64,000 bases of DNA. It comes from JADFRG01 sp036986135. Lineage in GTDB: Bacteria; Chloroflexota; Anaerolineae; Anaerolineales; E44-bin32. The stretch covers positions 79,036 to 143,035 of the forward strand of contig BTQZ01000003.1 in NCBI GenBank assembly GCA_036986135.1. The letters run 5' to 3'. Shown one piece after another: positions 34,811 through 44,136 of the stretch (its first letter is position 1; each line of letters begins with the position of its first letter). The position numbers and the translations under genes are program-made. The notes under the pieces were generated by a model. That model ran no database searches. It was not told the origin of the DNA and saw only the letters and a list, made by a program, of their open reading frames with translations.

Positions 34811-35743
34811 ATGCCAGCCCTCATAGAAACGCATAGCCTAACCAAGCAATTCGGCGATCTCGTCGCTGTGGATGACGTGTCGCTTCGCGTCGAGGCGGGC
34901 GAGATTCTGGCCTTGCTCGGACCCAACGGAGCAGGAAAGACTACTACCATCCGCATGCTGGCCTCCATCTTACGGCCTACTCGGGGCTGGGTGCGCGTAG
35001 CCGGTTTTGATACTGCGGTGGACGCCGCAAAGGTCCGGCACCAGGTCGGCCTGCTCACGGAGCATCACGGTCTTTATACTCGTATGAAGGCCAGGGAATA
35101 TCTGGCCTATTTTGGTTCGATCTATGGTCTGGATCCGGACCAATCCGCCCAACGAGCCGTCGAGCTCCTGGACCGTTTCGGTCTTTCCGATGCCTACAAT
35201 CAGCGGCTAGGTCAGTACTCGAAAGGCATGCGGCAAAAGCTTGCTATGGCGAGGGCCTTGCTCCATGATCCGGAAGTACTTCTATTGGATGAGCCTACCT
35301 CTGCCATGGATCCGGAGAGCGCCCGAATGGTACGCGAGAGCATTTTGGGCCTACGTTCCGGAAATCGCGCAATTGTGGTCTGCACACACAATCTGCATGA
35401 AGCAGAAGCCCTGGCCGATCGTATCGCCATTATCCGCCGAGGTGGCATCGTTGCGCAGGGCACCGCTGATCAACTCATGCAAGACTACCTGGGTAGCCCT
35501 ATCATGGAGCTGAAGGTTGCCGGTCAGCTGGACGGTGCGGCGAGATTGCTGCCAGAAGGAGTACAAATTCGGGAACAGGGATACGATTGGTTCCGGTTTC
35601 AAGCGTCCGATCCCGAACAAATCAATCCCCAAATCATCGAGAACATGGCAGCCGCAGGTGTGCGCATCGTGACGCTTTCGGAAGTAAAGCGCAGCCTCGA
35701 AGATGTGTACCTGTCGGTTATGCAGCGAGAGGCCCAGGAATGA
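34811..35743 (+). CDS. ABC transporter ATP-binding protein
   Basis: The 310-residue ATPase has Walker A GPNGAGKTT (~37), signature YSKGMRQKLAMARALL, Walker B VLLLDEPTSAMDP and the H-loop VCTHNLHEAEA. It belongs with DrrA/NatA-type exporters that pair with ABC-2 permeases, and overlaps its permease gene by ATGA. The C-terminal ~80 residues form the regulatory domain usual for this group. Confidence 0.93.
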   Translation: MPALIETHSLTKQFGDLVAVDDVSLRVEAGEILALLGPNGAGKTTTIRMLASILRPTRGWVRVAGFDTAVDAAKVRHQVGLLTEHHGLYTRMKAREYLAYFGSIYGLDPDQSAQRAVELLDRFGLSDAYNQRLGQYSKGMRQKLAMARALLHDPEVLLLDEPTSAMDPESARMVRESILGLRSGNRAIVVCTHNLHEAEALADRIAIIRRGGIVAQGTADQLMQDYLGSPIMELKVAGQLDGAARLLPEGVQIREQGYDWFRFQASDPEQINPQIIENMAAAGVRIVTLSEVKRSLEDVYLSVMQREAQE

Positions 35744-37176
35744 ATCTGGGATTGACCCGCGAACTTCCTGGCACTTTGCTCGTGGCGAGACGAGAGATCC
35801 GGGATCAGCTCCGAGACTGGCGGATCCTGACCCCGATCATCATGCTGACCCTGTTCTTCCCATTGCTGATGAATTATACGGCTCGCACTGCGGTCAGCTT
35901 CGTCGAGCAGTATGGGGCAACCATCATTGGCGATCGATTGATTCCGTTCTTGCTGATGGTGGTGGGTTTCTTTCCGATCTCCATTTCGCTCGTGATTGCA
36001 CTGGAAAGCTTCGCCGGGGAGCGGGAGCGGCTCTCGCTGGAGCCCCTGCTGGCCACTCCGCTGACGGACACGCAACTTTATTTCGGAAAGATTCTTGCTT
36101 CGCTCCTGGCTCCGATCGGAGCCGCATACCTGGGTATCTTCGTGTACCTGGCTGGCCTGTTGTGGCGCTTGGGGTGGACCCCGACCCCGCAGTTATTGGC
36201 ACAGATACTCCTGCTGACCGCGGCGCAGGCCCTATTGATGGTTACGGCTGCGGTCGTAATCTCAACCCAAACCACCTCCGTGCGAGGCGCCAACCTGCTG
36301 GCCTCGTTCATCATCATCCCCGCAGCCCAGCTGATCATCATCGAAAGCCTGATCATGTTCTGGGGGCGCTACACAGTCCTGTGGTGGATTGTGGCGGCCC
36401 TGCTGCTGGTTTCGGTGGTTCTTGGGCGAATGGGGCTGCACCTATTCAACCGAGAGGAATTGCTTGGAAGAGAGTTTGATAACGTCGACGTGAGGTGGGG
36501 GGCGGGGCGGTTCTGGGATGGCTTTCGAGGAAAGGCTCGATCTCCCTTCATCTGGTTTCGAGAGACGATCACTCATACCCTGCCTGAAATGCCTGGCCCG
36601 CTGATCATCATGACGCTGGCTATGGCGGCGGCCTACATCATCGGATTCCGAAGTGCCTCCACATTCACCTTGCCTGAGCAGTTGTTCGTCGAAGAGCGGA
36701 TCGCGTCGGTGCTCACCGATGAGCTATCAAATTTCGGATTTCTATCCACAAGCGGATGGGCGTGGATCGCATTCAATAATCTGCGGGCCCTGGCCATCGC
36801 GAGTGTGTTGGGGGCCTTTAGCCTGGGAATCGCTGCCATGCTGCTCCTGATGGCTCCGGTCGGGATCGTCGGCTATCTTGCAGGCAACTTTGCCCTGGCC
36901 GGTGTGGACACCTCTCGCCTGCTCATGGCCTTGGTGTTGCCGCACGGTCTGATAGAGATCCCGGCCGCGATCATCGCAGGTGCAGCGATTCTTCAGCTCG
37001 GCCTTGCCGCGCTGAGTCTGCCTAAGGGTTCGTCCCTTGGCGCCAGTTGGCTAGTGGCCCTCGGAAAGTGGGCGCGCCTGTTGCTTGCACTGGTCATTCC
37101 ATTGCTCCTGGTCGCAGCTGCGCTCGAAGTATTCGTGACACCGCGCGTGGCAGCGGCACTGCTAGCGGGCCCCTAA
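35740..37176 (+). CDS. ABC-2 type transporter permease
   Basis: The 478-residue permease has about eleven membrane segments. The N-terminal ARREIRDQLRDWRILTP amphipathic helix is the NatB/CcmB-type coupling segment, followed by VALESFAGERERLSLEPLLA, the conserved cytoplasmic loop of ABC-2 permeases. ATG 35740 overlaps the ATPase stop. The C-terminal half (~300-478) resembles the DUF95/SpoIIM fold (LRALAIASVLGAFSLGIAAM; LVLPHGLIEIPAAIIAGAAI), so this may be a permease-SpoIIM fusion (inference). Substrate unknown. Confidence 0.85.
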   Translation: MNLGLTRELPGTLLVARREIRDQLRDWRILTPIIMLTLFFPLLMNYTARTAVSFVEQYGATIIGDRLIPFLLMVVGFFPISISLVIALESFAGERERLSLEPLLATPLTDTQLYFGKILASLLAPIGAAYLGIFVYLAGLLWRLGWTPTPQLLAQILLLTAAQALLMVTAAVVISTQTTSVRGANLLASFIIIPAAQLIIIESLIMFWGRYTVLWWIVAALLLVSVVLGRMGLHLFNREELLGREFDNVDVRWGAGRFWDGFRGKARSPFIWFRETITHTLPEMPGPLIIMTLAMAAAYIIGFRSASTFTLPEQLFVEERIASVLTDELSNFGFLSTSGWAWIAFNNLRALAIASVLGAFSLGIAAMLLLMAPVGIVGYLAGNFALAGVDTSRLLMALVLPHGLIEIPAAIIAGAAILQLGLAALSLPKGSSLGASWLVALGKWARLLLALVIPLLLVAAALEVFVTPRVAAALLAGP

Positions 37177-37251
37177 GCCCATCCGTCTTCCTGTCCATCC
37201 ATCCACACCACCCAGCGCAAGTCAGTTTGCAGTCGCAGCTCTCAGCCCAAC

Positions 37252-37281
37252 AAAAAAGCCCCGGCCAGTCTTGTGCCAGGG
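37252..37281 (-). terminator. rho-independent terminator of the minus-strand pair
   Basis: On the minus strand CCCTGGC pairs with GCCGGGG (one G-U pair) and TTTTTT follows. It ends the cyclic-nucleotide-binding/small-protein operon, about 25 bases after the last stop. Confidence 0.75.
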
Positions 37282-37306
37282 ACTCGACTATTTCGATCTG
37301 CTTGGG

Positions 37307-37510
37307 TCAGTTACCGATCGCCTTAACGGTCACGTGCAGGAAACTGAAATCGCCCCGAGCCGGCATAAGATCAACAACCTCGACAACCTCGAACTCCTTG
37401 CTCCCCAAGGTCACGCGCTGCCCCACCTCTGGTTTCTTATCTTCATTGACTATTGCACCGGGATGACCGCCCCCCTGGACCACATAGCTAACTTTAAAGA
37501 TCGTCGACAT
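37307..37510 (-). CDS. small conserved hypothetical protein
   Basis: The 67-residue, beta-rich protein (IFKVSYVVQGGGHPGAIVNE; RVTLGSKEFEVVEVVDLMP) looks like a small barrel domain similar to regulatory SH3-like folds. It is downstream of the cyclic-nucleotide-binding gene with 3 bases between and ahead of a terminator, so it is part of that operon. I recall similar small proteins in Chloroflexota but no function. Confidence 0.65.
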   Translation of the reverse strand: MSTIFKVSYVVQGGGHPGAIVNEDKKPEVGQRVTLGSKEFEVVEVVDLMPARGDFSFLHVTVKAIGN

Positions 37511-37513
37511 ATG

Positions 37514-37960
37514 CTAGCGCCCGATGAGATGCTGATGGCGAAGCTTGAAGGATAGATCGGCGGCCATATTACGCATGACTGCGTAACCCAGGTGATTGTG
37601 GGATTCGCACGCTTCTAGGAACGCCTCACGTGGAATGGCTTGCAGAATGGCCTTCTCGGAGATCACTCGAACCGTGGCTGATCGAGGCCCAAAATCGACC
37701 AGGGCCATCTCGCCGAAGACTTGCCCCTGGCCTAAATTGACCACCGTTCGCGGCGCCGGGTCTTCGGGCGTCTCTTCGTGAACGACTTCGACCAGGCCCT
37801 CCCAGATTATGTACAGCTCATCGCCCGCGTCTCCTTGCTTTGCGACGACGTGACCCGAGCTGAGCGTGCGCTCCTCACAAATGGCCGCAATTTGATCGAG
37901 TTCGTCGGGCTCCAGGCCTTCAAATAGTTCGACTTGGCTCAATCTATCGGAGAGTGTCAT
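37514..37960 (-). CDS. cyclic-nucleotide-binding domain protein without HTH
   Basis: The 148-residue protein is a single CAP-type nucleotide-binding domain. LFEGLEPDELDQIAAICEER, the barrel YIIWEGLVEVV and phosphate cassette GEMALVDFGPRSATV (with the Arg that holds the cyclic phosphate) are intact. There is no DNA-binding domain, so it likely acts as a sensor that contacts another protein. Confidence 0.88.
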   Translation of the reverse strand: MTLSDRLSQVELFEGLEPDELDQIAAICEERTLSSGHVVAKQGDAGDELYIIWEGLVEVVHEETPEDPAPRTVVNLGQGQVFGEMALVDFGPRSATVRVISEKAILQAIPREAFLEACESHNHLGYAVMRNMAADLSFKLRHQHLIGR

Positions 37961-38124
37961 TCTTAATAGCTCCCGGTGTGGGGTTTGGCTAGCTGCTGAT
38001 TCGGGATCCGGAGTTGCTCGCCTAGCGAGCGTCCATCAGATACGAGAGCGCCCAGGAGCATTCTACCGGCAATAATCGGAGCGCACAACACTTTGGCAAA
38101 AGTGCGCCACAAAGTTGAGAATGG

Positions 38125-38130
38125 TAGAAT
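38125..38130 (+). promoter_or_regulatory. -10 box of the hsp20-lon operon with upstream inverted repeat
   Basis: TAGAAT lies 61 bases before the hsp20 ATG. Just upstream CACTTT-GGCA-AAAGTG (38089-38104) is a perfect inverted repeat and could be an operator; it does not match the CIRCE consensus. Confidence 0.35.
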
Positions 38131-38191
38131 GGGTGGCCGTACCGTAAATAGACATAATTGCACACATCGACCCAATGGAGTTGGGGGAAGA

Positions 38192-38602
38192 ATGGCGGAA
38201 GGCGAACGAATCCAATTGCAGGCCTCCGATGAGGACGCATGGCCTCCTAGCTCGGAACACGACTCTTTCTGGGGTATAAAGCGAAGGGCGCACACCTGGC
38301 GGCCGCCAACCGACGTGTATGAGACCGACGAAGGCTACCATGTGAGGGTGGAGATCGCCGGAATGCGTGGAGCCGAATTCTCGGTGACCTTCGACAAACA
38401 AACTCTCGTGATTCGGGGCCTGCGGAGCGACGAAGGCTCCCAAAAGGCCTACCATCAGATGGAAATCGCCTATGGAGAGTTTGAGACTGCAATTCAGGTG
38501 CCGGAGCCGGTGAAGGTTCCCGATATCGAGGCCTCCTACGTTGATGGCTTCCTTCGGGTGGAACTACCTAAGGCACAACCTAAGGTAATCTCGATCGAGT
38601 AG
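38192..38602 (+). CDS. Hsp20/alpha-crystallin small heat-shock protein
   Basis: The 136-residue protein has a central alpha-crystallin domain (PPTDVYETDEGYHVRVEIAG; GEFETAIQVPEPVKVPDIEA; SYVDGFLRVELPKAQ). The usual A-x(3)-n-G-v-L box is present in the form DGFLRVELPK. It is an ATP-independent holdase that keeps unfolded proteins soluble. ATG 38192 has GGGGGAAG directly upstream; the longer reading from 38093 would cover the promoter. It is followed by lon after 7 bases: a holdase and protease in one operon. Confidence 0.92.
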   Translation: MAEGERIQLQASDEDAWPPSSEHDSFWGIKRRAHTWRPPTDVYETDEGYHVRVEIAGMRGAEFSVTFDKQTLVIRGLRSDEGSQKAYHQMEIAYGEFETAIQVPEPVKVPDIEASYVDGFLRVELPKAQPKVISIE

Positions 38603-38609
38603 GGTTTTG

Positions 38610-41246
38610 ATGGAAGATCCAGACGACAAGCTTTTGGAAGAACCACCAGACGAACCGGAAGAGTCGACCGAATCGCGCATCGTCGTCCGCGACGAGAGTA
38701 CGGCGCTCGGAGAGCATATACCCGAGTCGGATGTGCTCACGATTCCGGAGGAACTGCCGATCCTTCCCTTGAGAGGGGTCGTGGTCTATCCCCATACGGT
38801 GGTTCCGCTGACGATCGGACAGCCGCGATCCATTCGATTAGTTGACGATGTGGCAGGCAAGGATCGCCTCATCGGATTGGTCGCTTCCCGCAAGCCCGAG
38901 CTGGAGCAGCCAGGACCAGATGACTTATACGCGTATGGGACCGTTGCCAATGTGCAACGGCTATTCCGCGCACCGGACGGCACCATTCGCATGATCGTGC
39001 AGGGCTTGGCTCGATTCGAGCTGGGAGAGTTTAGCGAGCTCGAGCCCTACCTGCGAGCCAGCATCCTGCTCTGGCCAGAAGAGGTTGAGAAAGGGGTTGA
39101 AATCGAGGCACAGATGCGGGCCGCCTCGGACATGTTCCAGGAGGTAGCGGAGCTGGCTCCCTCGCTCCCCCGGGAAGTGGTAGGCAGCGTACTCCTTCAG
39201 GATGATCCACTCCAGGTCGCCTACACCATCGCGAATTACCAGCGCATGGAGCTTGAAGTGGCGCAGGAGCTGTTGGAGGAAAATTCGACCGTCGCGAAAC
39301 TTCAGCACTTGAACGCGCTGCTTAGCCGCGAGATCGAAGTGCTGGCGCTCGGTCAGCAGATTCAAGATGAGGCGCGCGAGGAGATTGAGAAGGTTCAGCG
39401 CGAGTTCTTCCTGCGGGAGCAATTGAAGGCCATCCAGCGCGAGCTCGGAGAGGTGGACGAGCAGGCCGCAGAAGTCGATGAATTCAGGGAAAAGATCGCG
39501 CAGGCGGGGCTCCCAGAGGAGGCCGAGAAACAGGCCAAACGAGAGCTAGATCGGTTGGCCAAGCTGCCGACGGCCGCGGCCGAGTTTGGCGTGATCCGTA
39601 CCTACTTGGACTGGATGGTGTCCCTGCCCTGGAGTAAGGAAACCGAGGACAATCTCGATCTGGAGCATGCGAGCCAGGTTCTGGACGAGGACCATTACGG
39701 TCTAGAAGACGTCAAAGAGCGGATCCTGGAGTATTTGGCAGTACGAAAACTCAGGCTGGAGCGAAATACAGGCGCCGAAGAAAAGGTGCAGGATGAGATC
39801 CGGCGCGAGCGGGAAGGCGCCATACTTTGCTTTGTGGGGCCTCCTGGTGTGGGCAAGACTTCCCTTGGAAGATCGATCGCGCGTGCAACTGGGCGCGAAT
39901 TTATCCGTATTTCACTGGGTGGAGTCCACGATGAGGCTGAAATTCGAGGACACAGGCGCACCTACATTGGCGCCCTCCCGGGACGAATCCTGCAGGCGCT
40001 CCGACGCGTTGAGTCGCGCAATCCGATCTTCATGATGGACGAAATCGACAAGCTCGGGCGTGATTTCCGCGGCGACCCAGCCTCCGCGCTGCTAGAGGTG
40101 CTGGACCCGGAGCAAAATTCCGAGTTTCGAGACCACTACCTGGAAGTGGCCTATGACCTTTCGAAGGTCATGTTCATCACCACTGCTAATTGGCTCGATA
40201 CGATTCCTTCTCCGCTGCTGGACCGGATGGAGGTCATTCGCCTTTCGGGCTATACCGAGGGCGAGAAAGTCATCATTGCCAAGGATTACTTGATTCCAAG
40301 GCAGATCCGGGAGAACAGCCTGCGGGAGGACGAAATCACATTCACCGAGGCTGCCCTCCGCGAGCTGATTCATGCATACACGCGCGAAGCGGGCGTACGA
40401 AACCTGGAGCGAGAGATCGGACGCGTCTGCCGAAAGGTAGCCACCCAGGTGGCGGCGGGGAAGACCAAGAAGAAGGACGTGACGCCTGTCGTGGTCACAG
40501 AGCTGCTTGGCAAGGCGCGCTATCTAGGACCCGAGGAAATTGCCGACCGAACCCGAATTCCCGGCGTGGCAGCCGGATTGGCCTGGACGCCGACCGGAGG
40601 CGAGGTCTTGTTCATCGAAGCCACGGCCATGAAAGGCGGCAAGGAATTCAAGCTGACCGGCTCACTCGGGGATGTCATGAAGGAGTCGGCTCAGGCCGCT
40701 CTTTCCTACATTCGCTCGGTCTCAGAAAGTCTCGGGATCAAGGATTCCTATTGGAGCGAAAACGACATCCATCTTCATATTCCTGCGGGTTCACAGCCGA
40801 AGGACGGCCCCTCCGCGGGAATCACGATGGCCTCCGCGCTCGCCTCGCTGGCCACCGGAAGGGCGGTTCGGAGCGACGTGACGATGACCGGCGAGATTAC
40901 TCTGAGGGGCAAGGTGCTCCCGATCGGGGGGATTAAGGAAAAGGTGCTGGCGGCACACCGGGCCGAGCTTAAGACCGTCATCCTGCCCAAGCGAAACGAA
41001 GTCGATCTGGAGGATGTTCCGGACGAGGTAAAGGAGGCGATTGAATTCGTTTTCGTCGACATGGTCGATGAGGTGCTCGATGCGGCGCTCGAGAGCAAGC
41101 CGAAACGCGCAGCGAAAGCCAAGAAGAAAAGCCCGCCCAAATCCAAGAAGAAGACTTCCTCAAAGGCCAAGACACAGGCCGCGAAAAGGAAGGCCGCGCG
41201 CTCCAAGAAGTCGGAATCGCAAGAACCTGTTGGTGCCCCGAGCTAG
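38610..41246 (+). CDS. lon: Lon ATP-dependent protease with Lys/Ala-rich C-terminal tail
   Basis: The 878-residue protein has a Lon N-domain (PILPLRGVVVYPHTVVPLTI at ~47), AAA+ module (Walker A GPPGVGKT at 410-417; Walker B FMMDEIDKLG) and Ser-Lys protease domain (KDGPSAG with Ser735; Lys778 in GIKEKVLAAHR). All catalytic residues are intact. After ~residue 828 an unusual tail of about 50 residues, mostly Lys, Ala, Ser and Pro (KPKRAAKAKKKSPPKSKKK and onward), resembles histone-H1-like or nucleic-acid-binding tails. ATG 38610 is preceded by an in-frame TTG. It is in an operon with hsp20 and perhaps the receiver gene. Confidence 0.97.
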   Translation: MEDPDDKLLEEPPDEPEESTESRIVVRDESTALGEHIPESDVLTIPEELPILPLRGVVVYPHTVVPLTIGQPRSIRLVDDVAGKDRLIGLVASRKPELEQPGPDDLYAYGTVANVQRLFRAPDGTIRMIVQGLARFELGEFSELEPYLRASILLWPEEVEKGVEIEAQMRAASDMFQEVAELAPSLPREVVGSVLLQDDPLQVAYTIANYQRMELEVAQELLEENSTVAKLQHLNALLSREIEVLALGQQIQDEAREEIEKVQREFFLREQLKAIQRELGEVDEQAAEVDEFREKIAQAGLPEEAEKQAKRELDRLAKLPTAAAEFGVIRTYLDWMVSLPWSKETEDNLDLEHASQVLDEDHYGLEDVKERILEYLAVRKLRLERNTGAEEKVQDEIRREREGAILCFVGPPGVGKTSLGRSIARATGREFIRISLGGVHDEAEIRGHRRTYIGALPGRILQALRRVESRNPIFMMDEIDKLGRDFRGDPASALLEVLDPEQNSEFRDHYLEVAYDLSKVMFITTANWLDTIPSPLLDRMEVIRLSGYTEGEKVIIAKDYLIPRQIRENSLREDEITFTEAALRELIHAYTREAGVRNLEREIGRVCRKVATQVAAGKTKKKDVTPVVVTELLGKARYLGPEEIADRTRIPGVAAGLAWTPTGGEVLFIEATAMKGGKEFKLTGSLGDVMKESAQAALSYIRSVSESLGIKDSYWSENDIHLHIPAGSQPKDGPSAGITMASALASLATGRAVRSDVTMTGEITLRGKVLPIGGIKEKVLAAHRAELKTVILPKRNEVDLEDVPDEVKEAIEFVFVDMVDEVLDAALESKPKRAAKAKKKSPPKSKKKTSSKAKTQAAKRKAARSKKSESQEPVGAPS

Positions 41247-41256
41247 CGCGATCACA

Positions 41257-41610
41257 GTGGCGAAACTCATGATCGTGGACGACGACCACACCATGGTCTC
41301 ATTGCTTGCAACGCTCCTTGAACTGGACGGATTTGAAGTGTTCCCCATAACGCAGCCGGGAGATCTGGTACAGAACTTGCGCGACGATCAACCGGATCTG
41401 GTGATCATGGACGTGTTTCTCTCAAACGGCGACGGGATCGAGCTGCTGCGCAACGTGCGATCCACCACGGAGTTTAAGCACCTTCCAGTCATCATGACTT
41501 CCGGCATGGACCTGGAGGACCAGTGTCTGGAGGCCGGTGCAAATGGTTTCGTTCTCAAGCCATATTCGCCACCCGACCTGATCGACATGATTCGAGAGAA
41601 CTTACTGTAG
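41257..41610 (+). CDS. receiver-only response regulator
   Basis: The 117-residue CheY-like domain has acidic pair MIVDDDH, phospho-Asp in LVIMDVFLSNGDG, switch Ser in PVIMTSGMD (Thr is more common) and Lys in FVLKPYSP. No output domain. GTG 41257 is chosen; ATG 41269 would cut into the first strand. It lies 10 bases after lon and 27 before the PHP-AlbA_2 gene, so all are probably co-transcribed. Confidence 0.88.
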   Translation: MAKLMIVDDDHTMVSLLATLLELDGFEVFPITQPGDLVQNLRDDQPDLVIMDVFLSNGDGIELLRNVRSTTEFKHLPVIMTSGMDLEDQCLEAGANGFVLKPYSPPDLIDMIRENLL

Positions 41611-41637
41611 CGGGTAACCCCCGTTAGGAGAACGAGG

Positions 41638-43338
41638 TTGAAACAAGAACGCAACTGGGTAGTAGTTGATTTGCATTTGCATACTCCGGCTTCCAGCGAC
41701 TATCGGGAGCCGGAAATCACGTATTTGGATATCCTGCGAACTGCGAAAGCTCGCGGTTTGCAGGTCATCGCCTTTACCGACCACAACACCGTCGCCGGTA
41801 TCCGAGCCATGCAAGAGGACATTCAGCGGCTGACGATGTTGGAGGAATTGGACCGCATTCGAAAAGATGAGAAGGAGCGGCTGGCTGACTACCGCAAGCT
41901 CCAGGATGAGCTGCTGGTCCTTCCTGGATTCGAGTTTACGGCCACCTTCGGGTTCCACATATTGGGGATCTTTCCGCCCGACAAGCCGCTGAGAGAGCTT
42001 GAACACTTATTGCTGTCGCTCAATATCCCGCCCGGCGAAATCGACGCGGGAGCCTCCAATATCGGTGCCTCGAGCGACGTACTTGCAGCCTATCAAATAA
42101 TCAATGAGGGGGGGGGATTGGCGATCGCCGCCCACGCCAACTCGAGCAATGGAGTCGCGATGCGGGGATTTCCAATAGGGGGCCAAACGAAGATCGCCTA
42201 CACGCAGGATCCGAATCTGCATGCGCTAGAAGTCACGGACCTCGAAACCAAGAGCCGGCGATCGACGGCCGCGTTTTTCAACGGCACCAAGCCCGAGTAC
42301 CCACGGCGCATGCATGTCATCCAGGGATCGGATGCCCACACCCTCTCGGTGGATCCGAATAGCAATAAGAAGTTTGGGGTGGGGGGGCGCGCGACGGAGA
42401 TGCTGCTCCCTGAGGTCTCCTTTCAGGCCATCCAGGAGCTACTGCAGGGCAACGATTTCGCTCGGACGCGACCGCATGTGGAAAAGCGCAAGGAGGAATT
42501 CGATTTTATCCAACCGGCGATCGAGGAAGGCACATCGATCGTGCAGGATTTTCACGAGAGCATGACCGTGCGCGGTGGGAACCTCTACGCCATCATTGCC
42601 GATGTTTGCGCGTTTGCCAATACGAATGGCGGAACCGTCTACGTCGGCATTGATCCGGAGCGGAAGGGTAAACCGTCCGGAATAAGCAACCCCTCCGCCT
42701 CGGTGGCCAAGCTGCGTCGCGAAATCAGCAACCGAATCAGCCCCCCGCTCAAGGCCCAGGTGGATGCGCAGGTCACGCAAGGCGTCACGGTGGTTCGGGT
42801 CCTGGTCCCAAGAGGAGACGATCCGCCATACGCCGTCGATGACAACAAGATCTATGTACGCGCGGAGGCAGAGACAGGACTTGCCGTACGGGACGAGATC
42901 GTGCAGATGGTTCGGCGCGGGGCGGTCATCGAAGATGTGGATCGGGATCAGCCAGAAGTGGATGCCGAGGCTGCAAAAGGTATTCCGGCTCCCAAGACCG
43001 GAGTCGAGATCGTTTCGGTTGAAGAACGCGAAGGTGTGAAGTACTTCACCGTACGAGACCTGCGAAACGGCAATGTCGTGAAGAATGTGACCGAGACTTC
43101 CGCCCGCAGACTGTGGCACTATGCCATTACACAGTACCTGGAGCTGCCTAAAGATATTCGCAAGGCTGCTTCGTTGTGGGAGGGGGAGCTGGGGCTGCTG
43201 CGGACGCGCGGCCGAGGCAAGAGCCGGCGCTATGATCTGGCGCAGGCCTCAAACGGATCCACACGTCTCTATTACGGCGTGACCGAGGACGGAATTCATG
43301 GGGACTGGAAGCGATTAGTGGGCAAGGAGTCCGAGTAG
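41638..43338 (+). CDS. PHP phosphoesterase fused to AlbA_2/Schlafen-type domain
   Basis: The protein has 566 residues. Residues ~1-290 are a PHP domain: DLHLHTPASSDYREP, VIAFTDHNTV, LAIAAHANSS and VIQGSDAHTL supply the metal ligands. Residues ~300-420 are an AlbA_2 (divergent AAA_4) domain: YAIIADVCAFANTNGGTVYV, GIDP, then NRISPPLKAQVDAQ and the R-V-L-V-P strand. The tail has a beta region and a basic stretch (LLRTRGRGKSRRYDLA). TTG 41638 has AGGAGAACGAGG upstream. AlbA_2 domains bind nucleic acid; with a PHP enzyme this suggests nucleic-acid-targeted hydrolysis (inference). Confidence 0.8.
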   Translation: MKQERNWVVVDLHLHTPASSDYREPEITYLDILRTAKARGLQVIAFTDHNTVAGIRAMQEDIQRLTMLEELDRIRKDEKERLADYRKLQDELLVLPGFEFTATFGFHILGIFPPDKPLRELEHLLLSLNIPPGEIDAGASNIGASSDVLAAYQIINEGGGLAIAAHANSSNGVAMRGFPIGGQTKIAYTQDPNLHALEVTDLETKSRRSTAAFFNGTKPEYPRRMHVIQGSDAHTLSVDPNSNKKFGVGGRATEMLLPEVSFQAIQELLQGNDFARTRPHVEKRKEEFDFIQPAIEEGTSIVQDFHESMTVRGGNLYAIIADVCAFANTNGGTVYVGIDPERKGKPSGISNPSASVAKLRREISNRISPPLKAQVDAQVTQGVTVVRVLVPRGDDPPYAVDDNKIYVRAEAETGLAVRDEIVQMVRRGAVIEDVDRDQPEVDAEAAKGIPAPKTGVEIVSVEEREGVKYFTVRDLRNGNVVKNVTETSARRLWHYAITQYLELPKDIRKAASLWEGELGLLRTRGRGKSRRYDLAQASNGSTRLYYGVTEDGIHGDWKRLVGKESE

Positions 43339-43341
43339 GCC

Positions 43342-43836
43342 TTGAGGGTCGGCATTCTGACGATCTCCGATCGTTCCGCAATGGGCGAACGGGAGGATGA
43401 ATCCGGCCCGCTGCTGGCTGAAATTGCCCGGTCTAAGGGATGGACCGTGGTAGAGACCACCGTGCTTCCCGACGAGGCAGCGCAGATTTCTGGTCTGCTG
43501 GAACAGTGGGGCGATTCCGGCAATGTCGATCTGATCCTCACGACAGGTGGCACCGGATTCGCGGTCCGAGACGTAACGCCGGAAGCAACGCTGGGAGTCG
43601 TCGACCGATTGGCGCCAGGTCTGGCCGAAGCCATGCGCGCGCATAGCCTGAGAAAGACCTCGCACGCCATGCTCTCCCGAGCCGTGGCCGGCATTCGCGG
43701 AAGCACGCTGATCGTGAACCTTCCGGGAAGTCCCAAAGGGGCACGCGAAAACCTCGAGGTCATTCTGCCCGTCCTGCCCCATGCGGTTCAGGTGCTGGGA
43801 GATGACCCCGGCGCGGAAGAGGGCCACTCAGTCTAA
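43342..43836 (+). CDS. mogA: MogA/MoaB-type molybdopterin adenylyltransferase
   Basis: The 164-residue protein adenylylates molybdopterin before MoeA inserts molybdenum. TISDRSAMGEREDESGPLL, LTTGGTGFAVRD (the TTGGTG substrate loop), TPEATL and LPGSPKGARENLE are all present. Start is TTG 43342, three bases after the previous stop. It is the third Mo-cofactor gene in the window, about 38 kb from the moeA pair. Confidence 0.93.
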   Translation: MRVGILTISDRSAMGEREDESGPLLAEIARSKGWTVVETTVLPDEAAQISGLLEQWGDSGNVDLILTTGGTGFAVRDVTPEATLGVVDRLAPGLAEAMRAHSLRKTSHAMLSRAVAGIRGSTLIVNLPGSPKGARENLEVILPVLPHAVQVLGDDPGAEEGHSV

Positions 43837-44136
43837 GCAACGATTCCTTCTCCACGAGTTGGCCCCGATATCCCCTCTCCGAGCCTCCCTCATAACATCT
43901 GAAGCTCGCGCTCAATCCAACCTGAAGCGGTGGCCCAATCTCGTGTGCCGAAACTCCGCGCTCCCGAGCGAAATACGCACAAATAGGTATGGCTGGCGGC
44001 AGGCCATCTGGTTAGTTTAGGGTGCTGATCCTTCTCAACAGATTTATCAATGGATAGCGAACCGGGGCGAGCTGAGAGTGCCAGATCTCAGAGTAGAATT
44101 TCTGCTTGAAGTTCGAAATCCACATCGGAGTCTAAA
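43837..44136 (+). other. intergenic leader of the holin-phosphodiesterase gene
   Basis: No gene is seen. TAGAAT at 44094-44099 is a plausible -10; the -35 is weak. CGGAG 6 bases before GTG 44137 is the ribosome site of the next gene. Confidence 0.35.

Noticed and set aside
38089..38104. CIRCE-type heat-shock operator upstream of hsp20
   Set aside because: The inverted repeat CACTTT-GGCA-AAAGTG does not match the TTAGCACTC-N9-GAGTGCTAA consensus; kept only as a possible operator.
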